64,000 bases of DNA from Scalesia atractyloides (Eukaryota; Streptophyta; Magnoliopsida; Asterales; Asteraceae). The DNA is taken from the NCBI GenBank assembly GCA_947069175.1, contig CAMTDV010000017.1, positions 34,295,126-34,359,125 of the forward strand. The letters are read 5' to 3'. Under the pieces are notes generated by a model. It was not told the origin of the DNA. It searched no databases and saw nothing but the letters and a program-made list of their open reading frames with translations. Numbering within the stretch: the first letter of the stretch is position 1; every line of letters begins with the position of its first letter. The position numbers were made by a program, and so were the translations under genes. This document shows positions 47,527 through 58,357 of the stretch, one piece after another.

Positions 47527-47735
47527 TGAATAGCTTATGACTAAATGAAAATGTTAAAACTTCAATAGTTTGTCAGCTGATGAAATTGCTTGTAAAACTG
47601 GGAAGTCAACCCTTGTGCCATATTTTCTGCATCTAGTTTGACATATTGTCGTCATGTGGTCAAATCTTTTTCACGATCCCATGGTTTCCAAGAAATGCTG
47701 GCCTTCCCATTCTTCTTTCTGCGTTTCTTTCTAAG
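47527..47735 (-). pseudogene. Duplicate of the J-protein gene 3' end
   Basis: gggaagtcaacccttgtgcc, catctagtttgaca and tcacgatcccatggtttcca reappear from 49390-49500, the last exon and 3' UTR of the J-domain gene. This copy is shorter upstream, has an extra base at the GGATGC/GAAATGC point and small changes, and ends before the TA microsatellite. It encodes only about 30 residues of the C-terminus on the minus strand and is certainly not a gene. Confidence 0.88.
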
Positions 47736-47750
47736 ATGTATACAACTATA

Positions 47751-47784
<34 letters not shown>

Positions 47785-47787
<3 letters not shown>

Positions 47788-48956
47788 ATTCGGTTCAAGA
47801 GAGAACCAATCCTAGTTGCGAGAACCATGAGAACTCTTATCATCCAATAGCATATTTACACATCAAACATAACCAAATTAAATCAAAAGGGTATTTTAGT
47901 CTTTTACTTTTCATGTCACATCTTTTCTTACTCTTCTATTTGAAATGTCACATCTTTTCTCTCTCTTCTAGTTAAAACTTAACATATCACATCATTTCTC
48001 TCTCTTCTATTTAAAATTCAACATGAGACACTATTGAGTCGTGATTTTTGTGTGAGTTCGTTTGGTAAGATCCTCAAATTTCGTAAACCGAAATCGGGGT
48101 GTTGCGGCGTAAAAAGATGTTTGGCGTAAAAAAAATTGTAAAAAAGTTTTTTTGTAAAAATAAAATATTTTTGTTTGGCGTAAAATATTTTTTCCTTTTT
48201 GTAAAGTTTAAAACCACGCGTAAAAAAGTTTAAAACCGGCGCGTAAAAAAAGTTTAAAACCGGCGCGTAAAAAAAGTTAAACACCGGCGCGTAAATTTTT
48301 TTTTTAAACCGACGCTTAAAAAAAGTTTTAAACCATCGCGTAAAAAAGTTTATAACCGCACGTAAAAAAAGTTGAAAACCGGCGCGTAAAAAAAGTTTAA
48401 AACCGGCGCGTAAAAAAAGTTTCTAAAACGGCACGTAAAAAAAGTTTGAACCCGCGCGTAAAAAAAGTTTAAAACCGCGCGTACAAAAAGTTTGAAACCG
48501 CGCGCAAAAAAGTTTAAAACCGACGTGCGCGTAAAAAAAGTTTAAAACCAGCGCGTAAAAAAGTTTAAAATCGGGCGTAAAAAAGTCTGCACCCGCGCGT
48601 AAAAAAAGTCTGAACCCGAGCGTAAAAAAAGTCTGAACCCGAGCGTAAAAATGTTTAAAACCGGCGCGTAAAAAATGTTTGAACCCTACGTAAAATAATT
48701 TTCCTACTGCATGATTCAAAAATCACATTAATTAAATCACAATGATTACAACTTTAATTACCAATCATTAAAGAGCTTAGTAAAAATACCAATTTACCCT
48801 TATCCCACTAAAAACAAAAATTTATTAATTAAAACACAATGATTACAACTACTTATTGTCTTTTAATCTCATCCATTAAAACACTTTTGATCAATGGCTA
48901 ATATTAGTTCTTATGGTTCTTACAACTCAAGGTGGTTCTCATTTTATCCATCCCCT
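47785..48956. mobile_element. Terminal-inverted-repeat element in a TA microsatellite
   Basis: Left end GGATTCGGTTCAAGAGAGAA... and reverse complement of the right end GGGGATGGATAAAATGAGAA... share GAGAACCA, GTTG.GAGAACCAT.AGAACT-like blocks over about 60 bp. Both ends abut (TA)n runs (47752-47784 and 48957-48970), so the target was a TA microsatellite. The interior has AT-rich flanks and a minisatellite. No transposase is present. Confidence 0.75.
48104..48695. repeat. CGCG-rich minisatellite, about 23-bp period
   Basis: Roughly twenty units of AAAACCGGCGCGTAAAAAAAGTTT-type sequence, variable in the CGCG centre (ggcgcg, gcacg, gcgcg, gggcg, gagcg). The 98- and 88-codon minus-strand frames over it (48423-48719, 48018-48284) are Phe/Tyr-rich products of the repeat, not proteins. 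Confidence 0.9.
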
Positions 48957-49019
48957 ATATATATATATATACACACACACAAAACATACATACACGTATA
49001 GCATATAGTAGTTTCTTTC

Positions 49020-49240
49020 TAAAGATTTTGATATCATGAACACGCACACATATGCAACTATATGAATAACCATGAACACGCACATATATGCAACTACATG
49101 AATATACATGACAGCTACATGTATAACAATAAAACTCGTGTATTGATTTTTAATTAAATCAAGAAAATAGTATTTTAGTATTTTGATGACATGTAAAGAT
49201 TTTGATTTATTATTTTGTATATTGATGTTGTATGTTAGTT
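49020..49240. repeat. Parental right part of the NUF2-locus duplication
   Basis: Contains catgaacacgcacacatatg twice and matches 2730-2800 and 3815-3905 in the truncated copy. Non-coding spacer between NUF2 and the J-domain gene. Confidence 0.75.
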
Positions 49241-49355
49241 TTAAATGAATAGCTTATGTCGATCTTAAATGAATCCAAATGAAAATCTTGAAATTGCTGG
49301 CAAAATTGGTACATGTCTTACTAAAAACCGATTTGTATGAGTACAACAAATTATT

Positions 49356-52300
49356 CTATAAAAAATTTCTTTGAAAAGATCCAGAAGAAAACCGGGAAGT
49401 CAACCCTTGTGCCATATTTTCAGCATCTAGTTTGACATTTTGTCGTCCTGCAGTCAGATCTTTTTCACGATCCCATGGTTTCCAAGGATGCTGGCCTTCC
49501 CATTCTTCTTTCTGTTTTTCTTTGTCCGTCTTTGACTTCTTCTTTGACCGAACCCGGGTTGATTCTTGATGCTTTTCCACCAGTGATTTTGACCTTTTCG
49601 CTTTATTGTATTGGTCCACCAATTCAGCATCAGCCTTGCTTGTTTTCTTTTCTTGATCATTTGCAGCAAGCACTGCTGCCTCGTTATATGCCTCCAGATA
49701 ACTGCCAAGTTGCATGATAATAAAAAAATAAAAATAAATAAATAATGGTGCAGTGATGATTGATTTGAGTAAGCAGCCTTATAATCATAACCAAGTAAAC
49801 AAATAGCAAAAGGGCGTTTTAGGTATTATCCAAATACGGTGGAAGATAGTATTAGATGACGTACTTCGTTTTAGCCTTCTGGGCTCTGTCCGAAGGGGTA
49901 TCGGTCCAAGCACTAGTATCACCACGCCCTTCTCTAGAAGTCCTACTAAAATTTTTTGTTGATTGCTGTGTTGAGACACCAGGCTGACATAAAAGCAACA
50001 AATAAATTTCCTTTTGTAAAATAAATTATTGGTTCATGCAGAACAAGTTAATAATCAAGAAAATATATGGAAAATATCAGTGCGACGTTAAATAAGAACA
50101 CCGAACTTATGTTGAGGAAATATGGCCAAAAATGATTAAAAATTACAGAAAAATAAATTAAGAAAGCATTTAAAAGAAGCCTTACTTTCCTTTCAGGAGG
50201 AAGTGTTGTCATCCATTCGTCTCTTTTTTTTTCTTCTTTTACATCCAGATCGGCTAAGAGTGCCTCGTCACCCTCCATAGATATACCTGAAAACAAGCAT
50301 GCATTGTTTCTTATAACAAACTTTTAAAGAGTGTGTGTATCGGGGTGCATGCACCATGCAATATACCACCAAGATACAAAGAAAAAAAGTCACCTTGTAA
50401 ACGCCTCCATTGTGCAGCTTCACGCATAGCTTTCAACTCCAACTAGAGAAGGAAAGCAACATTTAAAAGATTGAATAACAAGTAGTACGAATATTTTGCT
50501 AAAAAGCCTAATAGACATGTACCTTAAATCTTTCCTTTTCCTCCTTCTCGTCAATCTTGTCATCCATTGCTTTTCGCTGTGGCAGAATACACGGTAAGAA
50601 AAGTAGTAAAGATCACAGATTCCGCAAGTGTTAACAAATATATAATAGTTACCTTCACAGGATCTTGTAAATCCTTAAAAGCTTTATTCAACTTGATAAA
50701 AGCTTGGTGGGCTTCTGGATGCGGACATTTGTCAGGGTGAACCATAAGAGACAGCTTCCAATACCTAAAACAAATAAACATTACATTAATTAAACATTAT
50801 ATTATTGCTAGTAATCACACAGAAATCATAAAATGGCTTTACTATCAGCTAACTAATGTAATATTTAAAATCTCTGCAGCATTATTCACATAACAACTAT
50901 AAAATCAGTTAGCACAGAAAGGCAAAAGCTAATAGATATATATGAAAACCGTTTTAAGTGATTATCATATCTAAAAGAGTATTAAATTGTAAAAAGAGAC
51001 GACAAGCATGATTGCAACAATGTTGACAAAAGCTTGCCTTTTCTTAATGCTGTCAGCTGCCATATTCCGGTTGACTCCAACAACATCGTATGGGTTATCG
51101 ATCTCTGCCCCCATAATTCTTGTGACCTAATCAGATGAAAGTCATGAAGTTTATAAGCTACAGTCAACACGTATACAATAAATATCAAGATAAACAACAA
51201 TTGAAATTATTTCCCTTTAAACAATGTTAATTGACTATTGAAACTACCTCCTCAAAACGCTCTGCATCATTTGCAGAAGCAGCCTCATTGACTACAGCAG
51301 GAGGTGGAGGTCCAATAAATAGTTCATCATCTTCGCCAATTTCAGCTTCCCTACATTTGAATTAAGCTAACGTTAAACAGATATTCTAAATTACACCTCA
51401 AAAAGTAATAAAAAAAACAAGTATATTTAAGATATCATATTAAATAAAAGATGTTACCATACCTTAACTCAGCCTCTGCTTCGGTTAACTTAGCTGCTGC
51501 AGCAAGCAATTCAGCAGATGGCATGGCAGGTCCAATAACCCTGAAAACTCATAACAGATTTTATTAATTCCAACAATGTAAAAATAAACCTCTTTAAATC
51601 TATTATTAAATGTGTTTATTACCTCTTCTTAGGAGCTGGCATGTCATCTTGTGCGTATGTAGGATTAGAGCCACCATCATCAAGTTTACGTTCCTCATTT
51701 GGTTGTTCAGTATGTAAATTATTAGGTGGCTCATGATTATCGTTAATACTCGGACCTTGAGATTTTGATTTAGATATAACAGACCCAACGACCTCTAAAG
51801 TGGGACGAACACCAGAAGGCAACAAAAAGACCAAGTTACCCTTTTCGTTGAGGTTCAAGGACAAGAAAAGCTTTTTAAGATATTTTACTAATGACTTCTC
51901 AGATAAACCAGAAATATCAACTGCTTGTCCATCGTCAATCATGCGCAGAAGCTGAGAAAAAAATCAACAGTTCAGTAATTCTGGAAAAACATTTTTTTAA
52001 ATTATAGCAAGTCAGGAAGAGTACCAAGAGAAAAAAAAGTAATTTCATGCTAGAGACGTAAGTGATGTGCAAATAAATTATATTTTTTCAGAAAGTTATT
52101 GTTCTAGACTTCGAGTTCAAGATTGTCACTGTCCTGATTATTATAATACAGTGAAAAATGTTTGTGAAGGTAAGATCAAACAGATCTAGATTCCATAAAG
52201 CTTTCTATATCATACCCAAGTGACCGACCTCTTATCAACCCTAAAGCATGCGCTTCAGATCGATTCTAACATTCTAGTTTTGCTTAATTTCACCATCTCA

Positions 52301-53817
52301 ACACTAAACCATAGTTGTTAATGGCGAATAGCGACAAATAGCAATAAGGTACCTATATGCTACATAGCGAATAGAGATAAATAGCAGGCGGCTATTTTAT
52401 AAATAGTGATACACTAGAAAACAAAATTAAAAAATATTATATGCATATTATATCAAAATACTCTGGTATATATGCTATTTTACATGTATTTTTAACAAAA
52501 ACCTAAAATCCAGCTATATTTGATTGCTACTTATATTAAAAAAAAAACAAAAAATAAATAAATTGTCGCCATTAGCGCTATCCATCGCTACAACCCTAAT
52601 AGCGAGCCTAGAACTATATGCTACGTAGCACACTATAGCGATCGCTACGCTCGCTATTGACAACTATTCACTAAACAGATCTTAACTTACCCCATCACCA
52701 TTCACAATCACATCCAAATGATGAGTTGAGTAGCCAGCCAAAAAGGCAACACTTCAAATGCAAGACCATTATCATTATCATCCATCAAAACCCTAATCCG
52801 GGATCACCTAACAGTATAAAAGTCAACATTTTTATCCTGGATGTTGCAAATATCATAGATTCATAGTCAAAGTACCTGTTTGCATGTTATTCAACAATGT
52901 TTGGGGAGAGGACAGCTAACAAAAAGAAGCTATCTTGCTAACTTTACTTAACTACAATTCAACAAACAGAAGTAACACTTAGAAGCACAACCTTCTACAA
53001 CCTATCATACTCCCAAAATCTCCACTCGATCCAACTCCAAAAGTCTATATTTCTTATGGTTTTAGTGTTAGACCAGATACTTCCCAAATTCAGAACTGAT
53101 TAGGGTTTTGTTATACATTGAACACCAATAATATATTTAACTCATTTGAAGCTTATCAAGATGCAACTATCTACTAAGAAAGAAAAGGTAAGCAGCTACA
53201 AAGCATCACCTTCTACAATGGTCAACATGAAACCCTATCAAATGTTAGTACCAAAATAACCTATTTCTTTGACCTAAGACACCTAGCTTCACAATTCCTG
53301 TTAGTAACACAAAACAAATGCTATTCTACTAAAACTAGAAATCACTATTCCAAAATCAACTTATCAGATGCAATTCAAAGTTGAAACACAAACAGATAAC
53401 AAAAATTACCTGCTCCAAATCATCAGCTACAGCAGGAAACTCCTCCAATATATATTTCACCACGTCTACAGGATCACTACCATCATCATTCAATCCATAC
53501 TCCTTCTCTTCCTCTGAATCAGAATCAGAATCCGAAACCCTAGGTTTTGATCTCCGGCTACTGCTGCCTCTCTTTCTATCTTTTTTTCTCTTCTTTTTCT
53601 TACGCTTCTCTCTCCGCTTCTCCTTCTCTCTCCTCGAACTCCCCCTCTCGCTGCTCCGCCTCCGGCGGTGCTTCCGGCTGCTTTTGTGCCGCTTCGAGGA
53701 AGATTCGTCGTCGGTTTCTGGAGAGTAAACTGAAGAAGATGATGATGGAGATGAAGATGTTGAACCTTCCGAGTACCGACGCTTCTTCTTCTTCGATTTG
53801 GCGGAATATTCCCCCAT
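49356..53817 (-). CDS. J-domain protein with RS-like head and GPALPP/DUF3752 tail
   Basis: Eleven exons, 595 aa: 53817-53410, 51951-51623, 51540-51463, 51350-51248, 51126-51038, 50764-50653, 50576-50523, 50442-50394, 50286-50186, 49983-49865, 49701-49356. Phases agree throughout. Residues 1-136 are Ser/Arg/Lys-rich (MGEYSAKSKKKKRRYSEGS), likely nuclear. VIGPAMP (about 247-253) and FIGPPPP (about 283-289) are GPALPP-type motifs. The J domain runs from NPYDVVGVN (about 317) with HPD at 345-347, the HSP70-stimulating tripeptide. The C-terminus (RDEWMTTLPPERK, TSAWTDTPSDRAQKAK) is DUF3752-like. It probably acts as an HSP70 co-chaperone in RNA-processing bodies, by inference from composition. The intron inside the J domain starts GCAAGC, a GC-AG intron. 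It is convergent with NUF2. Confidence 0.92.
52313..52672. repeat. Foldback MITE in intron 1 of the J-protein gene
   Basis: Ends TAGTTGTTAATGGCGAATAG and, reversed, TAGTTGTCAATAGCGAGCG form terminal inverted repeats. The inside is full of AATAGCGA/TCGCTATT words. It lies in the 1.46-kb first intron (51952-53409) and disturbs no splice site. Confidence 0.75.
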
Positions 53818-53898
53818 TTGGTGGTTTGATTGTCGGAGAAACCTCAGGGTGGAGATATATTAGTTTGTAATCGGGAATTAGGATTTATTGCTTGTGTC

Positions 53899-54522
53899 AA
53901 AAGCTTCAGGCTTGAAATTTGTTCGGATTTAGATCGGAAAAAGCTTGCTTGATTTGGCTGGGTTTGAAAGTGAGCCGAGCCGGCTCGGCTCGGTTAGAAA
54001 GCGAGTCTAACTCGGCTCGGCTCGTAACGAGCCAAATTGGCTCGGTTTGGCTTGCATACAACTCAGCTCGGCTTAGCTCGGATTATTTTACTTTTAATAT
54101 ATTTTATTTTTATATATATTATAATATATCACAAAAACTGATTATTATTTACATGTGATTAGGAGTGTAATTTGATATCTATATCACATTTAAAGGTTGA
54201 TTACCATACTAATGAACTTATATTATATTTAGTTGAAATTAAGAACGTATTTTGTGGTGTTAAATTTGATTTTGTCTTGTAATGTATTATGTTGAGCTTA
54301 TTTTGAATATGTTTTTTTGAATTATTGAATAATATTTTAGATTATTGAATTTTGAGAGTAATGTATTAATTTTTCTTTTCAAAATCGAGCCAAACCAAGC
54401 TGAGTCGAGCCCGAGCTTAGATTTCCAGCTCGGTTTCAAATCCGATCCAAGCCAACTCGGTTTATAATCTAGCTGAGCCCGAGTTTTCCCATAGCCAGGC
54501 TTAGTTCGACTCATGAACAACC
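53899..54522. mobile_element. hAT-like non-autonomous element upstream of the J-protein gene
   Basis: Dense GAGCCGAGC/GGCTCGGCTCG words near 53970-54080 and their inverse near 54387-54480, with an AT-rich centre. TGCTTGTGTC occurs at both edges (53889-53898 and 54523-54532), a likely target duplication of 8-10 bp. The right end reversed is CAGGGTTGTTCATGAG and the left has CAGGCTTGAAATTTG at 53909. It starts about 80 bp upstream of the J-protein ATG, so it may sit in the promoter or 5' UTR. Confidence 0.65.
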
Positions 54523-54707
54523 CTGCTTGTGTCTAATGATTAAAGTTAAATAAACACGAGCATGACGTATTCACATTCCTTTGGTTTGTTTATAGACCTG
54601 TAGACCTAATTAAAAGGAAGTACGAAGAATTCTATTTGTTAATTTTGAATTATGTATACTTGTTCGAAACTTAAATTAAATGAAAGGATGGAACAAGAAA
54701 AATATAA

Positions 54708-55259
54708 GGGTCTGTTTGATATGGGGTAATAGAATTGATGGAGGAATGAAATGGACAAGGTAATGGAATGGACAATGGAATAAAATGAATCATTCCATTC
54801 CATTGTGTTGTTTGATTACTCATATGTGAATAGAATAAATCTTTTCTTTGTACAATTTGATAAACAAAAAATGGCGAAGTAACGAAACACAATTATATCA
54901 GAAACGACAAAAATATAATTGTTTCAATACTAATAATAATAATAATAATATATTAATGCTAAAAATGAATAATAAAATTTTGATAATATATTTTACCAAA
55001 TTTCCCTTAAAAAATATATATATATATATATATAAATATAAATAATAAATATAATAATAATAATATATTCCTTTCCATTCCGTGAAGGAATGAAAAAAAC
55101 ACCTCATCACCAATGAATGAAAATTGTTATATTTGAAAGGTGTTACATTCCTTTGAAATGCTTAATTTCATTACTACATGACAATCAAACATGTTTCTTT
55201 TCATCCATTAGAATGATCTATTCCATTCCACCTTCTATTCCTTCATACCAAACAATACC
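54708..55259. mobile_element. Tourist/Harbinger-like MITE, TSD TAA
   Basis: Ends GGGTCTGTTTGATATGG and, reversed, GGTATTGTTTGGTATGAAGG, with GGAATGGA/TCCATTCC subterminal words. Three-base target copies TAA at 54705-54707 and 55260-55262. It contains (AAT)n and (TA)n microsatellites at 54931-54951 and 55013-55034 but no gene. Confidence 0.85.
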
Positions 55260-55317
55260 TAATTGTATTTCGTGTTTTTGTTTACGAGTTTAGGAAAGAA
55301 AAAGAAGGTAACCTAAG

Positions 55318-55835
55318 ATGGGTGACACAAATAGCAGCAATGTTCAAGGTATGTATGATAGGGACCAACAACATGTTCGAACGACAAGAGCTACCAAACC
55401 TGATCCATTTGGTTCTAGTCCACTTGACCAGATGTTGAGACAAGGGAGATCTACGTTGAGACCAACGGATCTACTCGTCTTTGGTTGGGCGGGAGGGAGG
55501 GAAACATGCTTGTGTGGATCTCACAAGAGTCTCCCCCTTAGCTGGTTTAAGGGAAAGTGGGTTTGTAGCAGGACAATCTATAAGGAAAGCGGAATTAAAA
55601 AAGGTGGATAAACATGCTAAAGCCTGTGCTGATAATCAACACGCCTTTGTCCCCTTCGCCTTCGACACCTTTGGCTCCCTAGCTCCAGAAGTTATCCGTT
55701 TGTTGACTAGGGTCCAAAAGGTTGTCCACAATAGTTGCTCTTCAACCGGGGGGGGGGGGGTAATAGACTAGGGTTTGCTATTCAGAAAAGGGTAGCGGCG
55801 CAGCTTATTGCTCGCTTACCTGCGATTTTGATATA
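55318..55835 (+). pseudogene. Fragment of a plant retroelement-associated C-terminal domain
   Basis: Pieces in two frames (switch near 55550) read RPTDLLVFGW, ACVDLTRVSPLAGLRESGFV, AELKKVDKHAKACADNQHAF, VPFAFDTFGSLAPEVIRLLT and, past a run of 13 G (55748-55760), GFAIQKRVAAQLIARLPAIL. I recall this DLTG.SPL...HA.AC....F.PF.F...G pattern from the C-termini of reverse-transcriptase-like plant ORFs that occur in many genomic copies. The exact family is uncertain. It lacks everything upstream and is frameshifted, so it is a relic. Confidence 0.65.
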
Positions 55836-56683
55836 ACCCGGCCAGTTTTTATATGAATCGAAATGACCAGATGTTGTCACGTATATAATTCCACACCACT
55901 TGCCGCAACTCCGCAAAGTTCTGAACCCAAAGTTATCATCATCAGGCCCTTTATTCCTGCCAATCTTTTGAATAACAATTCCAACTTAACATTAGCAATA
56001 TTCTTGAGTAACAATTCCAACTTAATATTAGCAATATTTAGAGGACAATTATCTTTATATAAAAGAACAGAAGTTGAATAGTGTCAATATGCTAACATAA
56101 CCTTCGGAGGCGTTGCTAACCTGAGCCTCCTTTTTTTTGAGTTTAGTGTTTTGCTAACTTGTGTCTATTTTTTTTAGTTTAGTTTTGTTCATTTCAAAAA
56201 CCTTTTAACAAACTGAACACGCACATATACACTTTTGGGACATCTTTTTTAACTTTTTTTTCGTTTGCTATAACGAGTGCAACTAAACCGACCGAGTTCA
56301 TATCGTTTTCTTTTATGTTTACCTTTGTTATTTACCTTATTGTTTTAGCTTTTCTTATTATTTTGAATTTTAGAGTAGAGCTATGACGCAAATAGCATTA
56401 ACACATTTAGATATCATTTTGTTTGATTTTACGAACTTATTCATCGGTTATCATGGTGTGTGATACGTAGCGAATTCCAATCGCGTCCTGACGCAACGCA
56501 CAGGTAACTACGACCCTAGTTAGGAATAAAAACAGTGAACAGACCACACAGTATTAAGATGTATTAATGAACAATTCAATCATAAATTGACAAAGTTGGT
56601 GTAAAATATATTAAGATTGAAATGTTTTTTTTATATTTCAGTTCTAAACTTCTAATATGAGATGTTAAGTTATTGTGCTTGCT
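55836..56683. other. No gene seen
   Basis: AT-rich. A phrase of about 34 bp (taacaattccaacttaa.attagcaatatt) is repeated in tandem at 55973-56037. The rest shows nothing recognisable. Confidence 0.5.
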
Positions 56684-57447
56684 TTATTGGTGGACCGCAT
56701 CTTCATTAATTGGACCACCACATATGGGCCTCAAAGTTGAAGGTGTGAGTAGAGATGCACAAACCAGGTATTTTTAATAACCGGTTCCGGTTATGGAATC
56801 GGTTTCGGTTTCTCGTTTTAAGGGTTGGAATCGATTATTGCTATAACCGGTTCAGTTTTGGTTCCGGTTATTTGACAAAAACCACACCCTATGTGCCCGG
56901 TTCCGGGTAGGGTTCGATTCCGGTTCTTAAGAAACCGAGTATTAAAATACCCTATTTTCGGGTTTTTATACCCTATTTTCGAGTTTTTTAGTTATATTTT
57001 TTAATACTATATTGCGTTTTTATTACTTTATTTTCTCGTTTTTTTGTTTATTACTATTAAATATGCATTGTATAATGTAAAAACATAAAATAAATAATTT
57101 AAAAGAAAGATATTAGAATCATGTATCGGGTATAGTTGGGTATAAACGTTTCGGTTCCGGTTCTTGTCCGGTTTCGGATGTTAATCGGGTATGATCGGTT
57201 CCGGTTCTGGTTCCAGGTATTGAGATCAAAATGCATACCCTATCTATACCCTACAGGTAGGGTCGGTTCCGGTTTCGGGTATAGAATACCCATGTATTAA
57301 AAAAACCAGTTCCGGGTTTTTCACCGAGTCCGGTTCCGGTTACAGTTTTTTGTGCACCGCTAGGTGTGAGTACTTATTGGTGGACCTCATCTTCATTAAT
57401 TGGACCACCACATATGGGCCTCAAAGTTGAAGGTGTGAGTAGAGATG
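56684..57447. repeat. 74-bp direct repeats flanking a hAT MITE
   Basis: ttattggtggacc.catcttc ... gaaggtgtgagtagagatg occurs at 56684-56757 and again at 57374-57447 with one mismatch noted. Each copy runs into the left end of a different hAT-type element at the same GGTGTGAG target. Confidence 0.9.
56751..57362. mobile_element. hAT MITE with 8-bp TSD GGTGTGAG
   Basis: Ends TAGAGATGCACAAA and, reversed, TAGCGGTGCACAAA. Target copies GGTGTGAG at 56743-56750 and 57363-57370. The interior has CCGGTTCCGGTT-type subterminal words and an AT-rich core. Confidence 0.92.
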
Positions 57448-57639
57448 GGCATAATCGGGTTTTATTATTACCCGGAACCGGTTCTAACCCGGACCCGGTT
57501 TTGCTTGGATGTCATTGGAACCGGGTATGGTGTGGAACCGGGTCCAGTTCCTACTCACCGTGTAGAACCGGGTACGGGTATTATGGAACCGGGTATGGTG
57601 TGGAACCGGGTATGGTGCAGAACCGGTTTCTGATAGTAT

Positions 57640-57780
57640 TGGGAACCGCTTCCTGACAGTCAAACCTGCCATTTCACTGTTCAGAACCGGTCCTGACAGT
57701 CAAACCTGCCATTTTACTATTGGGAACCAGTTCCTGACAGTCAAACCTGCCATTTACTGTTCAGAACCGATTCCTGATTA
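57640..57780. repeat. Three tandem units of about 41 bp in hAT left subterminal region
   Basis: CCTGACAGTCAAACCTGCCA occurs three times (about 57650, 57690 and 57733) separated by GGAACCGG or AGAACCGG words. Possibly transposase binding repeats. Confidence 0.85.
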
Positions 57781-57881
57781 AAAAATCGGTTTTTTTTTGT
57801 ATATCAACCCCTTCCTACTTACCATTTCTAAACTTAACACTCACCATCATCAACTTACAAAATCAATCAACTTCTAAGTTC

Positions 57882-58139
57882 TTGCAAATACCTATGGCAT
57901 GCAACGACGAAGTTGTTACGGTCTTAGAGACGAAAAGAAACTCTGCTATATGGAAGAATTTTGATCTCTGTTTAATGTCCGACAGCCACGAGATGGCTAG
58001 ATGCAAAGATTGTGGAAAATTTATGAAGGCCGCAGCCAACTCAACCCTTAGGAAACACACTGGGCGGCATTGCCCATTGACGAAGGCAAAGAAAAATGAG
58101 ACGGGAGAAGGTTCCGGCACCGATTCTTCAAATGTTTGA
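57882..58139 (+). CDS. BED-type zinc finger ORF of the hAT element
   Basis: An open frame of 85 residues, MQIPMACNDE to GTDSSNV, with WKNFDLCLMSDSHEMARC, then CKDCGKFMK and LRKHTGRHCP: the C-x2-C ... H-x4-5-H/C arrangement of BED fingers that bind DNA at the N-terminus of hAT transposases. Normal hAT transposases continue for several hundred residues on the same strand, whereas here the frame stops and the remaining hAT domain lies downstream on the opposite strand. It could be a free-standing DNA-binding peptide or just an orphaned first exon. The internal ATG at 57897 is an alternative start. Confidence 0.6.
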   Translation: MQIPMACNDEVVTVLETKRNSAIWKNFDLCLMSDSHEMARCKDCGKFMKAAANSTLRKHTGRHCPLTKAKKNETGEGSGTDSSNV

Positions 58140-58357
58140 TGTAACCGTTTGGTTTGGTGTTTTTAATAAAATTTGTGTAATGTTTCTTTCTATTGTGTTT
58201 GTTATGTTTGATTTTTATTATAAGTTACATTGATAAATTAAAATAGTAACAATAATCGGTTAAAATTATAAAACAAATTAATCGGTTACAATATATAAAA
58301 AAAATTAACCGGTTACAAAAAAATAAAAAATTACTCAGAACCGGTTCCAGTAAGATT

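Noticed and set aside
48104..48695. CRISPR-like array
   Set aside because: No unique spacers; plant nuclear context; repeat units are contiguous and degenerate, so it is a minisatellite.
48018..48719. Phe/Tyr-rich 88- and 98-codon minus-strand ORFs
   Set aside because: They are translations of the CGCG minisatellite; open only because the 23-bp repeat lacks stops in that strand.
53381..53728. Ser/Phe/Leu-rich plus-strand ORFs
   Set aside because: Antisense of the RS-like first exon of the J-protein gene; low-complexity sequence keeps both strands open.
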